A stretch of DNA of 64,000 nt, from contig CP054936.1 in the NCBI GenBank assembly GCA_013364255.1, positions 248,001-312,000 on the forward strand. The letters run 5' to 3'. The notes under the pieces are model-generated. The model did no database searches. It was not told where the DNA came from and worked only from the letters and a program-made list of their open reading frames with translations. Shown piece after piece: positions 26,301 through 34,900 of the stretch. Numbering within the stretch: the first letter of the stretch is position 1; every line of letters starts with the position of its first letter. The translations under genes were made by a program, and so were the position numbers. This DNA is from Streptomyces seoulensis (GTDB taxonomy: Bacteria; Actinomycetota; Actinomycetes; Streptomycetales; Streptomycetaceae).

Positions 26301-29300
26301 AGGCCCCCGGCGACGAACGGGCGGTGACCGTGCGGCTCGGCGCCGCGTGGACCGAGGCGCTGCTGCGGGATGTGCCGCGGGCGTACCGCACCCAGGTCAA
26401 CGACGTGCTGCTGGCCGCGCTGGCGCATGTCCTGGCCCGCTGGAGCGGCCGGGGCGAGGTGGCGATCGCCCTGGAGGGACACGGCCGGGAGGCGCGGGCC
26501 CTGGGCGGCGGGCTGGACCTGTCCGGCGCGCTGGGCTGGTTCACCACCCTCTTCCCCGTCGTGCTGGAAGTGCCCGGCACGCCGGGCTGGGGCGCGCTGC
26601 TGAAGTCCGTGAAGGAGCAGCTGCGCGCCGTGCCGCACCGGGGCGTCGGGTACGGGGCGCTGCGCCATCTGCGGCCCGGGACGTCCGGCGGGCGACCACT
26701 TCCGGACCACGCGGAACCGCCGGTGAGCTTCAACTACCTGGGCCGCTTGACGACTTCGGACGCGTCCGGCCCCCTCTTCGCCCGGCCTCCCGGGCGGTTC
26801 GAGCTGTTCGGCGGCGACCGTGGCGCGCGCACGCGCCCGCTGGACGTCACGGCGCTGGTCGCGGACGGGCAGCTGGAGTTCACCTGGCACCATTCGGCCG
26901 CGCGGCACCGCGAGGAGACCGTGCGGCGCCTCGCCGAGGAGGTGCTGGAGGCGCTGCGCGCGATCGTCCGCCACTGCGCCGGGCCCGACTCCGGTGGCGC
27001 CACCCCGTCGGACTTCCCGCTCGCCGGTCTGGAGCAGGCCGAGGTGGACCGGCTGGTGGGCGACGGACGCACGGTGCGCGACCTGCTCCCGCTCACCCCC
27101 GTGCAGAGCGGCATGCTCTTCCACCACCTGTCCGCCCCGGACGCGGGTGTCTACCTGGAGCAGGTGCACCTCGACGTGCGGGGCGTGCCCGATCCGGACG
27201 CGCTGGCCCGTGCCTGGCAGGAAACCGTGGAGCGGACGCCGGAGCTGCGGGCCGCCGTGGTGTGGGCCGACGCGGGCCGCCCCCTGCTGGCCGTGCACCG
27301 GCACTGCGTGCTGCCCCTCGCCCACCACGACTGGCGTGCGCTGTCCCCGGCGCGACAGCGGGAGCGGCTGCGGGACTTGCTGGCCGCCGACCGCGCCGCG
27401 CCGCCGGCCCTGGACCGGCCGCCCCTGATGCGGCTGGCCCTGGTCCGGCTGACCGGGGACCGGGTGCGCATGGTGTGGACGTTCCACCATGTGCTGCTGG
27501 ACGGCTGGAGCGTCTTCCACGTCCTGGCCGACGTGCTGGCCCGGCACGCCGACCCCGCCACCGTCCTGCCGGCGCGGCCCGCGTCCGCCGAGTACCCGCG
27601 CCGGCTGGCGGCCCGGGACGCGTCCGCCGCGGCCGGGCACTGGCGCGCGCGCCTGGCCGGGCTGCGCGCGGTCACCCCGCTGCCCTTCGACCGGCCGCCC
27701 GCACGCGCCCACCGCACCCGGGCGGACACCGTCGTGGACGTCCGGCTCCCCGCCTCCGCCTCGGCCGAGCTGTACGACTTCGCCCGCCGGCACCGGGTGA
27801 CGGTGAACGCCGTCGTCCAGGGCATGTGGGCGGTGCTGCTGTGGCAGTACGGCGGTGTGGCGGACGTGTGCTTCGGCGCGACCGTCTCCGGACGGACCCC
27901 CGACGTACCCGGTGTCGAGGCCATGATCGGCATGTTCGTCAACACCGTGCCGGTACGGGTGCGCACCGACCCGGAGGCTGAGCTGGCCCCGTGGCTGGCG
28001 GATCTGCACGCCGAGCGGATCGCGGACCGGCGCCACGACCACGTCGCCCTGACCTCCCTGCCGCGTCCCGGCGGCCGGCCGGGCGGCGCCGCCCTGTTCG
28101 ACAGCATCGTCGTGTTCGAGAACTACCCGGTGGACACGGCCGCGTTCGCCGCGCTCGGCGCCGACCTGGCCGGCCTTGACGCGGTGGAGGTGACCAACTA
28201 CCCGCTCAACGTGGTCGTCTCCGCCGCCGAGGAGCTGGCGCTGCGGCTGGTGTACGACCCGGCCCTGTTCGACGCGGACACCTGCCGGGCCGTGGCCGGC
28301 CATCTGGTGGCCCTGCTGACCGCGGCGCCCGGCGCGGCCCGCCGCCCGCTCTCCGCGCTGCCGTCGCCGCCCGGCGCCGGCCGGACCTGGGCGCCGCCGG
28401 CCGTACCCGAGCCCCGGGCGGCGGCCGCACCGGTCGGCCACGTGGCGCCGCGCACCCACGTCGAACGCACCCTGGTCGGCATCCTCTCCGAGGTCCTGGG
28501 CCGGGAACGGGTGGGTGTGCACGACGACTTCTTCGACCTCGGCGGCGACTCGCTGCTGAGCGTGCGCGTCACCTCGCGCATCCGTGCCGAACTGGGCGTG
28601 GACGTCCACCCCCGCGACGTATTCGACCACCCCACCGCCGCCCTCCTCGCCCGCGCCCTGCCCGACACACGTGCCCTTCCCGACGCCCCCGCGCTTCCCG
28701 ACACCCCCGCACTTCCCGACGGCCAGGCCCTGCCCGACCGGCGCCCGGCCGCCGCCTCGGACACCGGCGCCCGTGCCGGGCGCTCCCGCCTCTCCCCCGG
28801 CCAGCAGCGGCTGTGGTACCTGTACGAACTCGCCCCGGGCAGCGCCGAGTACAACTCCGTGCTGCCGCTGCGGCTGCACGGCAGGCTCGACCTCGGCGCA
28901 CTGGACACGGCCCTCACCATGCTCGCCGAGCGCCACGAGGTGCTGCGCGCCACCTTCGACGGCACCCACCAGCACGTCCACCCGCCCGCCCCGGTGGCGG
29001 CACGGGTGACGGATCTGTCGGCACTGCCCCCGGACACCCGGGCGCGGGAACTGGCGCGGCTGCTGCGGGTGTTCACCACCGAGCCCTTCGACCTGCGGCA
29101 CGGCCCGCTGCTGCGGGTCCGGCTGCTGCGACTCGGCGAGGACACCCACGTCCTGCACCTGGCGACCCACCACATCGCCTGCGACGGCTGGTCGATGGCG
29201 GTCCTGCTGGCCGACCTGACGGCCGGCTACACGGCGGCCGTGCAGAGGCGGTCTCCGGACCTCGCGCAACTGCCCGTGCGGTACGCCGACTTCGCCGAGC

Positions 29301-31855
29301 GGCAGCGGCGCCGGGCCGGCCCGGACGCCGAGGCGGGCCTGGCGTACTGGCGTCGACGCCTGGCCGGCGCGACCCCGCTGGACCTGCCCCTGGACCGGGC
29401 CCGCCCGGCGGCCTGGGACCCGGCGGGACGCACCGAACGGCTGACGGTGGACGCCGAGCCCACCCGGCGGCTGCGCGCGCTGGGGGCCGGCGGCGACACC
29501 ACCTTGTTCACGGTCCTGACGGCGGCCGTGCAACTGGTCCTCGCCCGCTCCTGCGCGCAGGACGACGTCCCGGTGGCCACCGTCGTCGCCGGACGCGACC
29601 GCGTCGAGTACGAGGGGCTGGTCGGCTTCTTCGTGAACACCGTGGTGCTGCGCACCCGGGTCGACGAGGCGTTGTCCTTCACCGGACTGCTCGCCCGGGT
29701 CCGGGCCGGCGCGCTGGCGGCCTTCGACCACGCGGACACGCCGTTCGAGCAGGTGGTCGCCGCTCTCGGACAGAGCGGGGAGCGGGGCCGTCCGGCGCTG
29801 AGCCGGGTCGCGGTGGTGCTGCACAACACCCCGGCGGCGCGGACCGCTCCGCCCGGTCTCCGGGTGACGGAGGAGGACGTCGACGTCCCGGCCGCCCAGT
29901 TCGACCTCGCCTTCGAGTTCCGTGTCCGTGACGGGGAACTGCTGGTCGAACTCCGCTACCGCACTTGCCTGTTCGACCCGGAGACCGTCGCCGGGATCGG
30001 CCGCCGTCTGCGCGCCGTACTCGACGCCGCCGTCGCCGCCCCCGACGTTCCGCTGCACCGCTTCCCGTTGACGGACGCGGCGCGGCGGCGTGCGCTCACC
30101 GCGCCCGGTCCCCGGCCGGCCGGTGGCCCCGCAGGCGGCACGGTGACCGAGCTGTTCGACGCCGTCGTCCGGCTCGCGCCGAACGCCCCGGCGCTGCGGG
30201 TGCGGGGCCGGACGACGAGCTACGGCGAGCTGGACCGCCGGGCCCGTGCGCTCGCCGCCCGGCTGACGGCCTCGGGTGTGCGGCGCGGCGATCGGGTCCG
30301 GGTCGTGCTGCCACCCGGCGCCGAGGCCGTCACCGCGTTCGTCGCGCTCGCCCGGATCGGGGCGGCCTGCCTCAGTGCCGAACCGGACGCCCCGGCCGGG
30401 CGGCTGGCCGCCGTCGCGGCCGATTCCGGCGCCGTGCTGCTGCTGGACGCCGACAGCGAACTGCCGCCCGCGCCGCCCGGCGCCTCGTCGCCCGCGCCGC
30501 CGCCCGGCCCGGACGATCCGCTGGCCGTCGTGCACACCTCCGGCTCCACGGGGCGTCCCAAGGGCGTCGTCCTCACCCACGGCGGTGTGGTCAACCTGCT
30601 GGCCGGCTACGCCGACGCCTTTCCCGCCCGCTCCGGCGAACGGCACGGGCAGGTCGCCGACCTGTCCTTCGACGCCTCCGTGGGCGAGGTCTGGGGCGCG
30701 CTGTGCCGGGGGGCGTGCCTGTGCGTCGCCGAGCCCGCGCTGCGCCGCGACCCGCGCGCGCTGGGCCGCTGGGTGGCCGAGGAGGGGCTGACGCTGTGCT
30801 TCTTCCCCACCGCCGTCGGGGAGCGGCTGTTCGCGGACGACGCCCTGGCCGGCGCCCACCGGCTGCGCCATGTGCTGCTCGGCGGGGAGCGGCTGACCCG
30901 GCTGCCGGCCGGGCCGGTGCCGTTCACCGTGGTCAACGGGTACGGTCCTGCCGAGGCGACGGTCTTCGCCACCTGGTGCGACACGAGCGGCCTGCCGGTC
31001 ACCGAGCCACCGCCGATCGGCCGTCCCCTGCCGGGCGTCCGGGCGTACGTCCTGGACCGGTGGCTGCGGCCCGTGCCGCCCGGGGTGACCGGCGAGCTGT
31101 ACCTCGCCGGGCCGGGCGTGGCGCAGGGCTATCTGGGCGCGCCCGGAGAGACCGCCCGGCAGTTCGTGGCGGACCCGTTCGCGCCCGCCCCCGGCGGCCG
31201 GATGTACCGCACCGGCGATCTGGCGCGCCGCCGCGCCGACGGGCTCATCGACCATCGCGGCCGCGGCGACCGGCAGGTCAAGGTCAGCGGGGTGCGGGTG
31301 GAACTGGACGAGATCGAGCACCTGCTCGCGCGGTACCCCGGGGTGAGCGGGGCGGCCGTGATCGCCGTCCCCGGGAGCGACGGCCGCCTCGGCGTCCGGG
31401 CCTTCGTGACGGGTGGCGCTGTGCACGGCGACGAGCTGCGCGCGTGGCTGGGGCACCATCTGCCGCGCGCGGCGGTGCCGGGCTCGGTCACCGTGCTGGA
31501 CGCGCTGCCGCGGCTGCCGTCCGGCAAGACCGACCGGCGGGCGCTGGCCGCCCGGGGCGCACCGGCGCACATGGCCGCGACGCCCTCGGACCGGCCGCCG
31601 TGCACGCCCGCCGAGAAGGCGGTGGCCGGCGCCTGGGCGGCGCTGCTGGGGCGGGACGTGCCGGACGTGCGGGAGAAGTTCTTCGACGCGGGCGGCACCT
31701 CCCTGCAACTGGTCGACCTGCGAGGGCGGTTGGAGGAGATGTCCGGGCGGGAACTGTCCGTCGTCCAACTCCTCGAACACCCGACGGTCGAGGCCATGGC
31801 ACGGCTGGTGGACGAGGGCGCCGGCGGCACCCGTACCGCCGGGCACGACCTGTGA
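20342..31855 (+). CDS. Nonribosomal peptide synthetase, A-PCP / C-A-PCP-E / C-PCP / C-A-PCP
   Basis: 3837 residues. Order: A1 (1-600; no leading C, so likely the loading module), PCP1 (Ser654), C1 (HHLVTDG near 860), A2 (about 1180-1675), PCP2 (Ser1724), E (HHLVIDA near 1907, EGHGRE, GWFTTLFPV), C (LTPVQSGMLFHHL, FHHVLLDG near 2382, D-accepting type as expected after E), PCP3 (Ser2737) with no A domain, C (HHIACDG near 2943), A3 (about 3260-3730), PCP4 (Ser3787). All three A domains keep the A10 lysine. Hand-read specificity codes: A1 DAADVATVDK, A2 DAYWIGGTFK (one residue from the valine code DAFWIGGTFK), A3 DAGCLGGVFK (not recognised). ATG 20342 follows GGGAAGG. A1 contains Gly/Pro and Ala/His/Arg/Glu repeat insertions. 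No thioesterase or MbtH is encoded. Confidence 0.95.
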   Translation: MRGRDGDGRLLDDLFAAQAARTPGATALVCGDARLTFGELDTRVAELAVLLAGHGVRPEAPVALCLERGPDLIAGTLAVLRAGGVLVPLDPGHPAQRLAELLADSGALLVLTDREAGRPLPAHGPARLYTDEADSPGGAGMPGGAGSPGGAGRPGGAGSPGGGADRPGGAGPGPGAPVRPLTANAACLMYTSGSSGRPKGVVIPHANLVNLHLDYLARCVGPTVRAAGGRRLRVAHTLPAAFDASWAPLMWLVAGHELHVVDSLTRDDPEALADLCARSRLDVLDDTPSRLRLLLRAGLLSGGGHRPLDVTAGGEALDTALCAELARADGVVCRNTYGPTEATVDALSWRVRPGAGPLIGRPVAGARERVLDRELRPVAAGETGELWLAGPGLARGYHGRPGWTARSFTADPFGPPGSRMYRTGDLVRRQADGQLEFLGRSDDQVKISGARVEPREVEAALERHPGVERAVVVGATRSDGRPFLAAYAVLSPACREAEASGAGADAHRKAEAPGAEAPAHREAKAPDAEADAHRETAAPDTDAPAHREAEAPDTDAPAHRETETPDPAALRAFLAAVLPRHALPAALVVLDRLPLLPGGKVDRRALPPARPGSDRAPVPPRTADERLLAGVWERVLRVERVGVHDDFLALGGDSILAMQIVSEVRRSEEAAGRMAALRARALFDHPTIATLAAALDAGRAADPGQRHPGPAPAPAAPVTRRPHHGRPLPLSPAQRRLWYLAQLRPGSTEYNTATGFRLRGDLDAAALGAALDALVARHEPLRTTFHTVDGEGVQRVGAPRPVPVGTVDLTGLPEADRAAAEDRAVREELGRAFDLEHGPPLRVLVVRRDADDHLLVLHQHHLVTDGWSVGVLTEELGALYSAALRGERARLPPLALRYADHAVRQAERATGPEREASLAHWRRRLAGLVPLELPTDRPRPAVRAAAGAVHRFLVPAELTARLTEVGRAVGATPFMVLTAALHVLLARTCGRQDIALATVLSGRDRVELEPLAGFFAHTVVLRSQAEPDLPFDGFLRAVRSTVLDAFTHGEVPYDEVVRAVRPERDASRSPLAQVALVLQNAPRPGLRMAGLRAEDAELPGLTSLFDMTWEFEPRQGALAGTVQYDTDLFDPATPARLADRLGVLLAGIADDPGRPLDRLPLLPAAEARQLARWSTGEAADLPETTVHALVAEQVRLRPGAVALSYGDTRLTYAELAARADRLAAALGAHGAGPGSVVGVLLERGADLVVSLLAVLRSGAAYLPLDPGDPAGRSAFLLADSGAALVLTRAGLRDRLPADGPRTLCVDDAPSPAPAASPAGAHRAGPRDLACVFYTSGSTGSPKGVLVEHRAVVRLCRAPSLRAAPGDVLAHAAAPSFDAATYEIWGALANGARLAVRPPGVPSVQELREFLAAERVTALWLTAGLFHEVADADPGALGGLRRLIAGGDVLSPAHCAAVLAACPDLELVNGYGPTEGTTFTTCHRVTPRDTARSVPIGRPLAATRCHVVDARMRPVPVGVAGELLVGGAGLARGYLGRPGLTASRFVADPGLGDGPPGGRLYRTGDLVRLRGDGALIFLGRLDAQVKIRGFRVEPGEVEAALTRDPSVAEAVVTARSDGGHRHLVAYVTGRPGGPVPTAAALRARLERTVPGHLVPARYVVLDRLPLTAHGKVDHRALPAPARAARPARTPPRGPVEEALCRVWSEVLGVDRVGADDNFFDLGGDSILSIRAVAAARAAGIRITVEDVLLRQTVARLAATVASGPPPRPPAAPAPGPVPLTPVQHWFRETVGAGHRPFNQWIDVELADGVRPEALRRAVAAVARRHGAWRLRFSRDGLGQHTVGDDAGDGLVLHHRDLSPLGPAAQDRAMASKTARAQSGLRPDRGPLGRAVLFSLGPHRPARLFVTVHHLVIDAVSWQVLLAELDRAHGQAASGTPVDLGPPPASFQDWAHRLAEYTADGGFDPEAAYWSRTAGRVHAGLPRDLDGVEAPGDERAVTVRLGAAWTEALLRDVPRAYRTQVNDVLLAALAHVLARWSGRGEVAIALEGHGREARALGGGLDLSGALGWFTTLFPVVLEVPGTPGWGALLKSVKEQLRAVPHRGVGYGALRHLRPGTSGGRPLPDHAEPPVSFNYLGRLTTSDASGPLFARPPGRFELFGGDRGARTRPLDVTALVADGQLEFTWHHSAARHREETVRRLAEEVLEALRAIVRHCAGPDSGGATPSDFPLAGLEQAEVDRLVGDGRTVRDLLPLTPVQSGMLFHHLSAPDAGVYLEQVHLDVRGVPDPDALARAWQETVERTPELRAAVVWADAGRPLLAVHRHCVLPLAHHDWRALSPARQRERLRDLLAADRAAPPALDRPPLMRLALVRLTGDRVRMVWTFHHVLLDGWSVFHVLADVLARHADPATVLPARPASAEYPRRLAARDASAAAGHWRARLAGLRAVTPLPFDRPPARAHRTRADTVVDVRLPASASAELYDFARRHRVTVNAVVQGMWAVLLWQYGGVADVCFGATVSGRTPDVPGVEAMIGMFVNTVPVRVRTDPEAELAPWLADLHAERIADRRHDHVALTSLPRPGGRPGGAALFDSIVVFENYPVDTAAFAALGADLAGLDAVEVTNYPLNVVVSAAEELALRLVYDPALFDADTCRAVAGHLVALLTAAPGAARRPLSALPSPPGAGRTWAPPAVPEPRAAAAPVGHVAPRTHVERTLVGILSEVLGRERVGVHDDFFDLGGDSLLSVRVTSRIRAELGVDVHPRDVFDHPTAALLARALPDTRALPDAPALPDTPALPDGQALPDRRPAAASDTGARAGRSRLSPGQQRLWYLYELAPGSAEYNSVLPLRLHGRLDLGALDTALTMLAERHEVLRATFDGTHQHVHPPAPVAARVTDLSALPPDTRARELARLLRVFTTEPFDLRHGPLLRVRLLRLGEDTHVLHLATHHIACDGWSMAVLLADLTAGYTAAVQRRSPDLAQLPVRYADFAERQRRRAGPDAEAGLAYWRRRLAGATPLDLPLDRARPAAWDPAGRTERLTVDAEPTRRLRALGAGGDTTLFTVLTAAVQLVLARSCAQDDVPVATVVAGRDRVEYEGLVGFFVNTVVLRTRVDEALSFTGLLARVRAGALAAFDHADTPFEQVVAALGQSGERGRPALSRVAVVLHNTPAARTAPPGLRVTEEDVDVPAAQFDLAFEFRVRDGELLVELRYRTCLFDPETVAGIGRRLRAVLDAAVAAPDVPLHRFPLTDAARRRALTAPGPRPAGGPAGGTVTELFDAVVRLAPNAPALRVRGRTTSYGELDRRARALAARLTASGVRRGDRVRVVLPPGAEAVTAFVALARIGAACLSAEPDAPAGRLAAVAADSGAVLLLDADSELPPAPPGASSPAPPPGPDDPLAVVHTSGSTGRPKGVVLTHGGVVNLLAGYADAFPARSGERHGQVADLSFDASVGEVWGALCRGACLCVAEPALRRDPRALGRWVAEEGLTLCFFPTAVGERLFADDALAGAHRLRHVLLGGERLTRLPAGPVPFTVVNGYGPAEATVFATWCDTSGLPVTEPPPIGRPLPGVRAYVLDRWLRPVPPGVTGELYLAGPGVAQGYLGAPGETARQFVADPFAPAPGGRMYRTGDLARRRADGLIDHRGRGDRQVKVSGVRVELDEIEHLLARYPGVSGAAVIAVPGSDGRLGVRAFVTGGAVHGDELRAWLGHHLPRAAVPGSVTVLDALPRLPSGKTDRRALAARGAPAHMAATPSDRPPCTPAEKAVAGAWAALLGRDVPDVREKFFDAGGTSLQLVDLRGRLEEMSGRELSVVQLLEHPTVEAMARLVDEGAGGTRTAGHDL
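20740..20870. repeat. Collagen-like Gly/Pro repeat array in A1
   Basis: Degenerate 18-base units encode about seven copies of a PGGAG-type hexapeptide (SPGGAG, MPGGAG, RPGGAG) just before the A3 core (YTSGSSGRPKG) of the first adenylation domain. The frame is maintained. It is an inserted flexible loop, probably grown by slippage. Confidence 0.85.
21827..22045. repeat. Ala/Glu/His-rich repeat array in the C-terminal subdomain of A1
   Basis: About six degenerate units of roughly 33 bases encode AHREAEAPDTDAP-like repeats between core A8 and core A10 (GGKVDR) of the first adenylation domain. This is the lid that must rotate during catalysis, so a 70-residue insertion there is unusual. Confidence 0.85.
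28660..28745. repeat. ALPD repeat linker after PCP3
   Basis: Tandem short units encode ALPDTRALPDAPALPDTP-type repeats (five ALPD copies) between the third carrier domain and the following condensation domain. This is an extended, proline-containing interdomain linker. Confidence 0.85.
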
Positions 31856-31914
31856 CGGGCGCGCCGGGGCGGCCCGGAGAGCGTGACGAGCGAGGACCGA
31901 CCGGGGGTGGGGTC

Positions 31915-34900
31915 ATGCGGCACGAGGACGTGGCGATCATCGGGGCCGCGGGGCTGTTCCCGGGAGCGGACGGCCTGGACGACTTCCACCGGCGGCTGCG
32001 CACCGGTTACGACGGCATCGCGCCGCCCACCGCCGACCGGGTGCGCCTGCACGGCGCGCCGCCCGGCGACCGCTACCTCTCCCTCGGCCACCTGGACCGG
32101 ATCGACCTCTTCGACCACGCCTTCTTCAGGATCTCGCGGCGCGAGGCCGAACTCATGGACCCGCACCAGCGGTTGGTCCTGCAACTGTCCCACCGGGCGG
32201 TGGAGAGCGCCGGGTACGCCGTCGGCCGGCTGCGGGGATCGCGCACCGCGGTGTGCCTCGCCCACACCGACTCGCTGTACGGGACGCTGTGCCCGGGTGA
32301 CGACCCGCAGGGCATCCTCGGCACGCTGTCGGCCGCGACGGCGGCCCGGGTGGCGTACCTGCTCGATCTGGTCGGACCCGCGCTGGTGGTGGACACGGCG
32401 TGCAGCAGCGCGCTGGCGGCCGTCGCCCAGGCGGTGCGGGCCCTGCGCTGCGGGGAGGCCGACCTGGCGCTGGCCGGCGGGATCAGCGTGCAGACGGTGC
32501 TGACCGTGCGGGACGAGCGGGAGACGCTGCGCGGCATCGAGTCGCCCTCCGGCTCCTGCCGGCCGTTCGACGCCCGCGCGGACGGCACCGTCGGCGGCGA
32601 GGGCGGCGGGATCGTCCTGCTCAAGCCGCTGCGCCGGGCGCTGGCGGACGGCGATCAGGTCCTCGCCGTCCTCAAGGGCATCGCCGTGAACCACAACGGC
32701 TACCGCGCGGCCAGCATGGGCGCCCCCAGCCAGCGGGCCCAGACGGAGGTGATCACCGCCGCGTGGCGGGACGCGGACATCGACCCGCGCACCGTGGGAT
32801 ACGTCGAGTGCCACGGGTCGGCGACACCGCTGGGCGATGTCGTGGAGGCCGACGCGCTGCGGCTGGCGTTCCAGGGCGCCGGGGTCGACACGCCGTCCTG
32901 TGTGATCGGCTCGGTCAAGGGCGACATCGGACACCTGGGCAACGCGGCGGGGATCGCGGGCCTGTTGAAGGCCGTGGGCAGTGTGCGCGACGGGGTCATC
33001 CACCCGTTGGCCCACTTCACCGAGCCCAACCCGCTGATCGACTTCGGCGGTCCGCTGCGGCTGCGGCCGGCCGGCGGGCCCTGGCCGGAGGGGAACGGTC
33101 TGCCGCGGCGTGCCGGGGTCAGCTCCTTCGGCCTCACCGGGACCAATGTGCACGCGGTGCTGGAGCAGGCCCCCGGCCCGCGGCCCGTCGGGTCCCCGCC
33201 GTCCCGCGTCCCGGCCGCGCAGCTGGTCACCGTCTCGGCGAGGTCCGTCACCGCCCTGGACCGGTACCGGCTGCGGCTCGCCGACTTCGCGGAGAGCACC
33301 GCACACGATCTGCGCACCCTGGCCCATGTGCTCAACCGCGGCCGGGACGACCATCCGTACCGCCTGGCCGTCACCGCCACCGACATGGCGGACCTCGCGC
33401 GCGCCCTGCGCTCCGCACCGCTGCCCGCACCCGAGGACGCGGCCGAACAGCGGCCCGTCGTGCTGCTGTTCTCCCCCGACGCCGTCATTCCGTCGGGCGA
33501 CTGGGCGGAGTCGGCCGCCCAGGCGCCCGCCCTCGCGGACGTCGCGACCGTGCCCGGCGCTGGACCGCGCGGGACCACGCTCCTGCGCCAACTCGCGCTC
33601 CACCGCCTCCTGGTGAGCTGGGGCCTGACCGGCACCCAGCTCGTCGGGCGCGGCACCGACGCCCCGGCCGTGCGTGCCGTCCGGGGCGAGCTGAGCCCCG
33701 AGGAGGCGGCCCGCGCCGCCGACGCCGAGGAGCCGGCCGCCGTCGATCCGGACCGGCTGCGCCGGGCGGTCGGCGTGTTCCGCGCCGAGGGGGCGGTGCT
33801 GGTCGAGATGGGCGCCGACGGGATGCTCTCGCGGGCGCTGCGCGAGGCGGCGCCGGACCTGACGGTGCTGCCGCTGCTGACCGGGTCCGGACTCCGGGGG
33901 CTGCTGGAGCGGTTCGGCAGGCTGTACGCACTGGGCGGCACGGTCGACTGGGAGCACCACTACCGCGACAGCGCCGTACCCCGGATCGCGGCGCCGACGT
34001 ACCCCTTCGACCCGGTGCGCTGCTGGGTCCGCGCCCCCGAGGGCGTTCCCCCGGCCGCAGGACGCACCGCGCCCCGCGCCCCGGAACCGGAGGACCGGCG
34101 GTTCCCCGCGCCCCGCCGGGGCGGGGCTGCGACGGAACGGCTGGTCGCCGCCGTCTGGCGGGATGTCCTCGGCACCGGTGAACTCGACGGCGACGCGGAC
34201 TATTTCGCCCTCGGCGGCACCTCGATCGCCGGCATCAGCGTTTTGCGGCGGCTGGAACACGACCTGGGCGTCCCGCTCACCTTCGCCGACCTGTACGCCC
34301 ACCGCACCGTGCGCGCCCTGGCGGCCCACCTCACCGGCCGGCAGCGGTCGGACCAGGCCCCGACCGGGCGGCGGACGATCCCCCCGCTGGCCTCCCGCGA
34401 CCGCCTCCCGCTGTCCTACGGGCAGGAGCAACTGTGGTACCTGGACCGGCTGCACCCGCCGGGCCCCCTCTACAACATCCCGGCCGACCTGCGCCTGCGC
34501 GGTCCGCTCGACGCCGGCGCGCTGCGCGGGGCGCTGGCCGACCTCGCCGCCCGGCACGAGGTCCTGCGGGTCCGTATCCGCGACGAGGAGGGCGAGCCGT
34601 ACGCCGAGCCGCTGCCGGCCGGTCCGGTCCTGGCGCTGGTGGACCTCACCACGCTGCCGGCCGCCGAACGGGAGCCCCGCGCCGTCGCGTTGGCCCACGA
34701 GGAGGCGCTGCGCCCCTTCGATCTCGCCGAAGGCCCCTTGCTCCGGGCGACGTTGCTGCGGCTCGCGGACGACGACCACGTGCTGCTGTACACCCACCAC
34801 CACATCGTCTTCGACGGATGGTCGCCGTCCGTGTTCTTCCGCGACCTCTTCGCCCTGTACCGCGCCCGGACCACCGGCATCCCCGCCCGGCTGCCCGAAC

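Noticed and set aside
31882..32500. Overlapping forward frames at the NRPS/PKS junction
   Set aside because: They are +1/+2 shadows of the KS domain with Arg/Pro/Ala-rich composition and no motifs.
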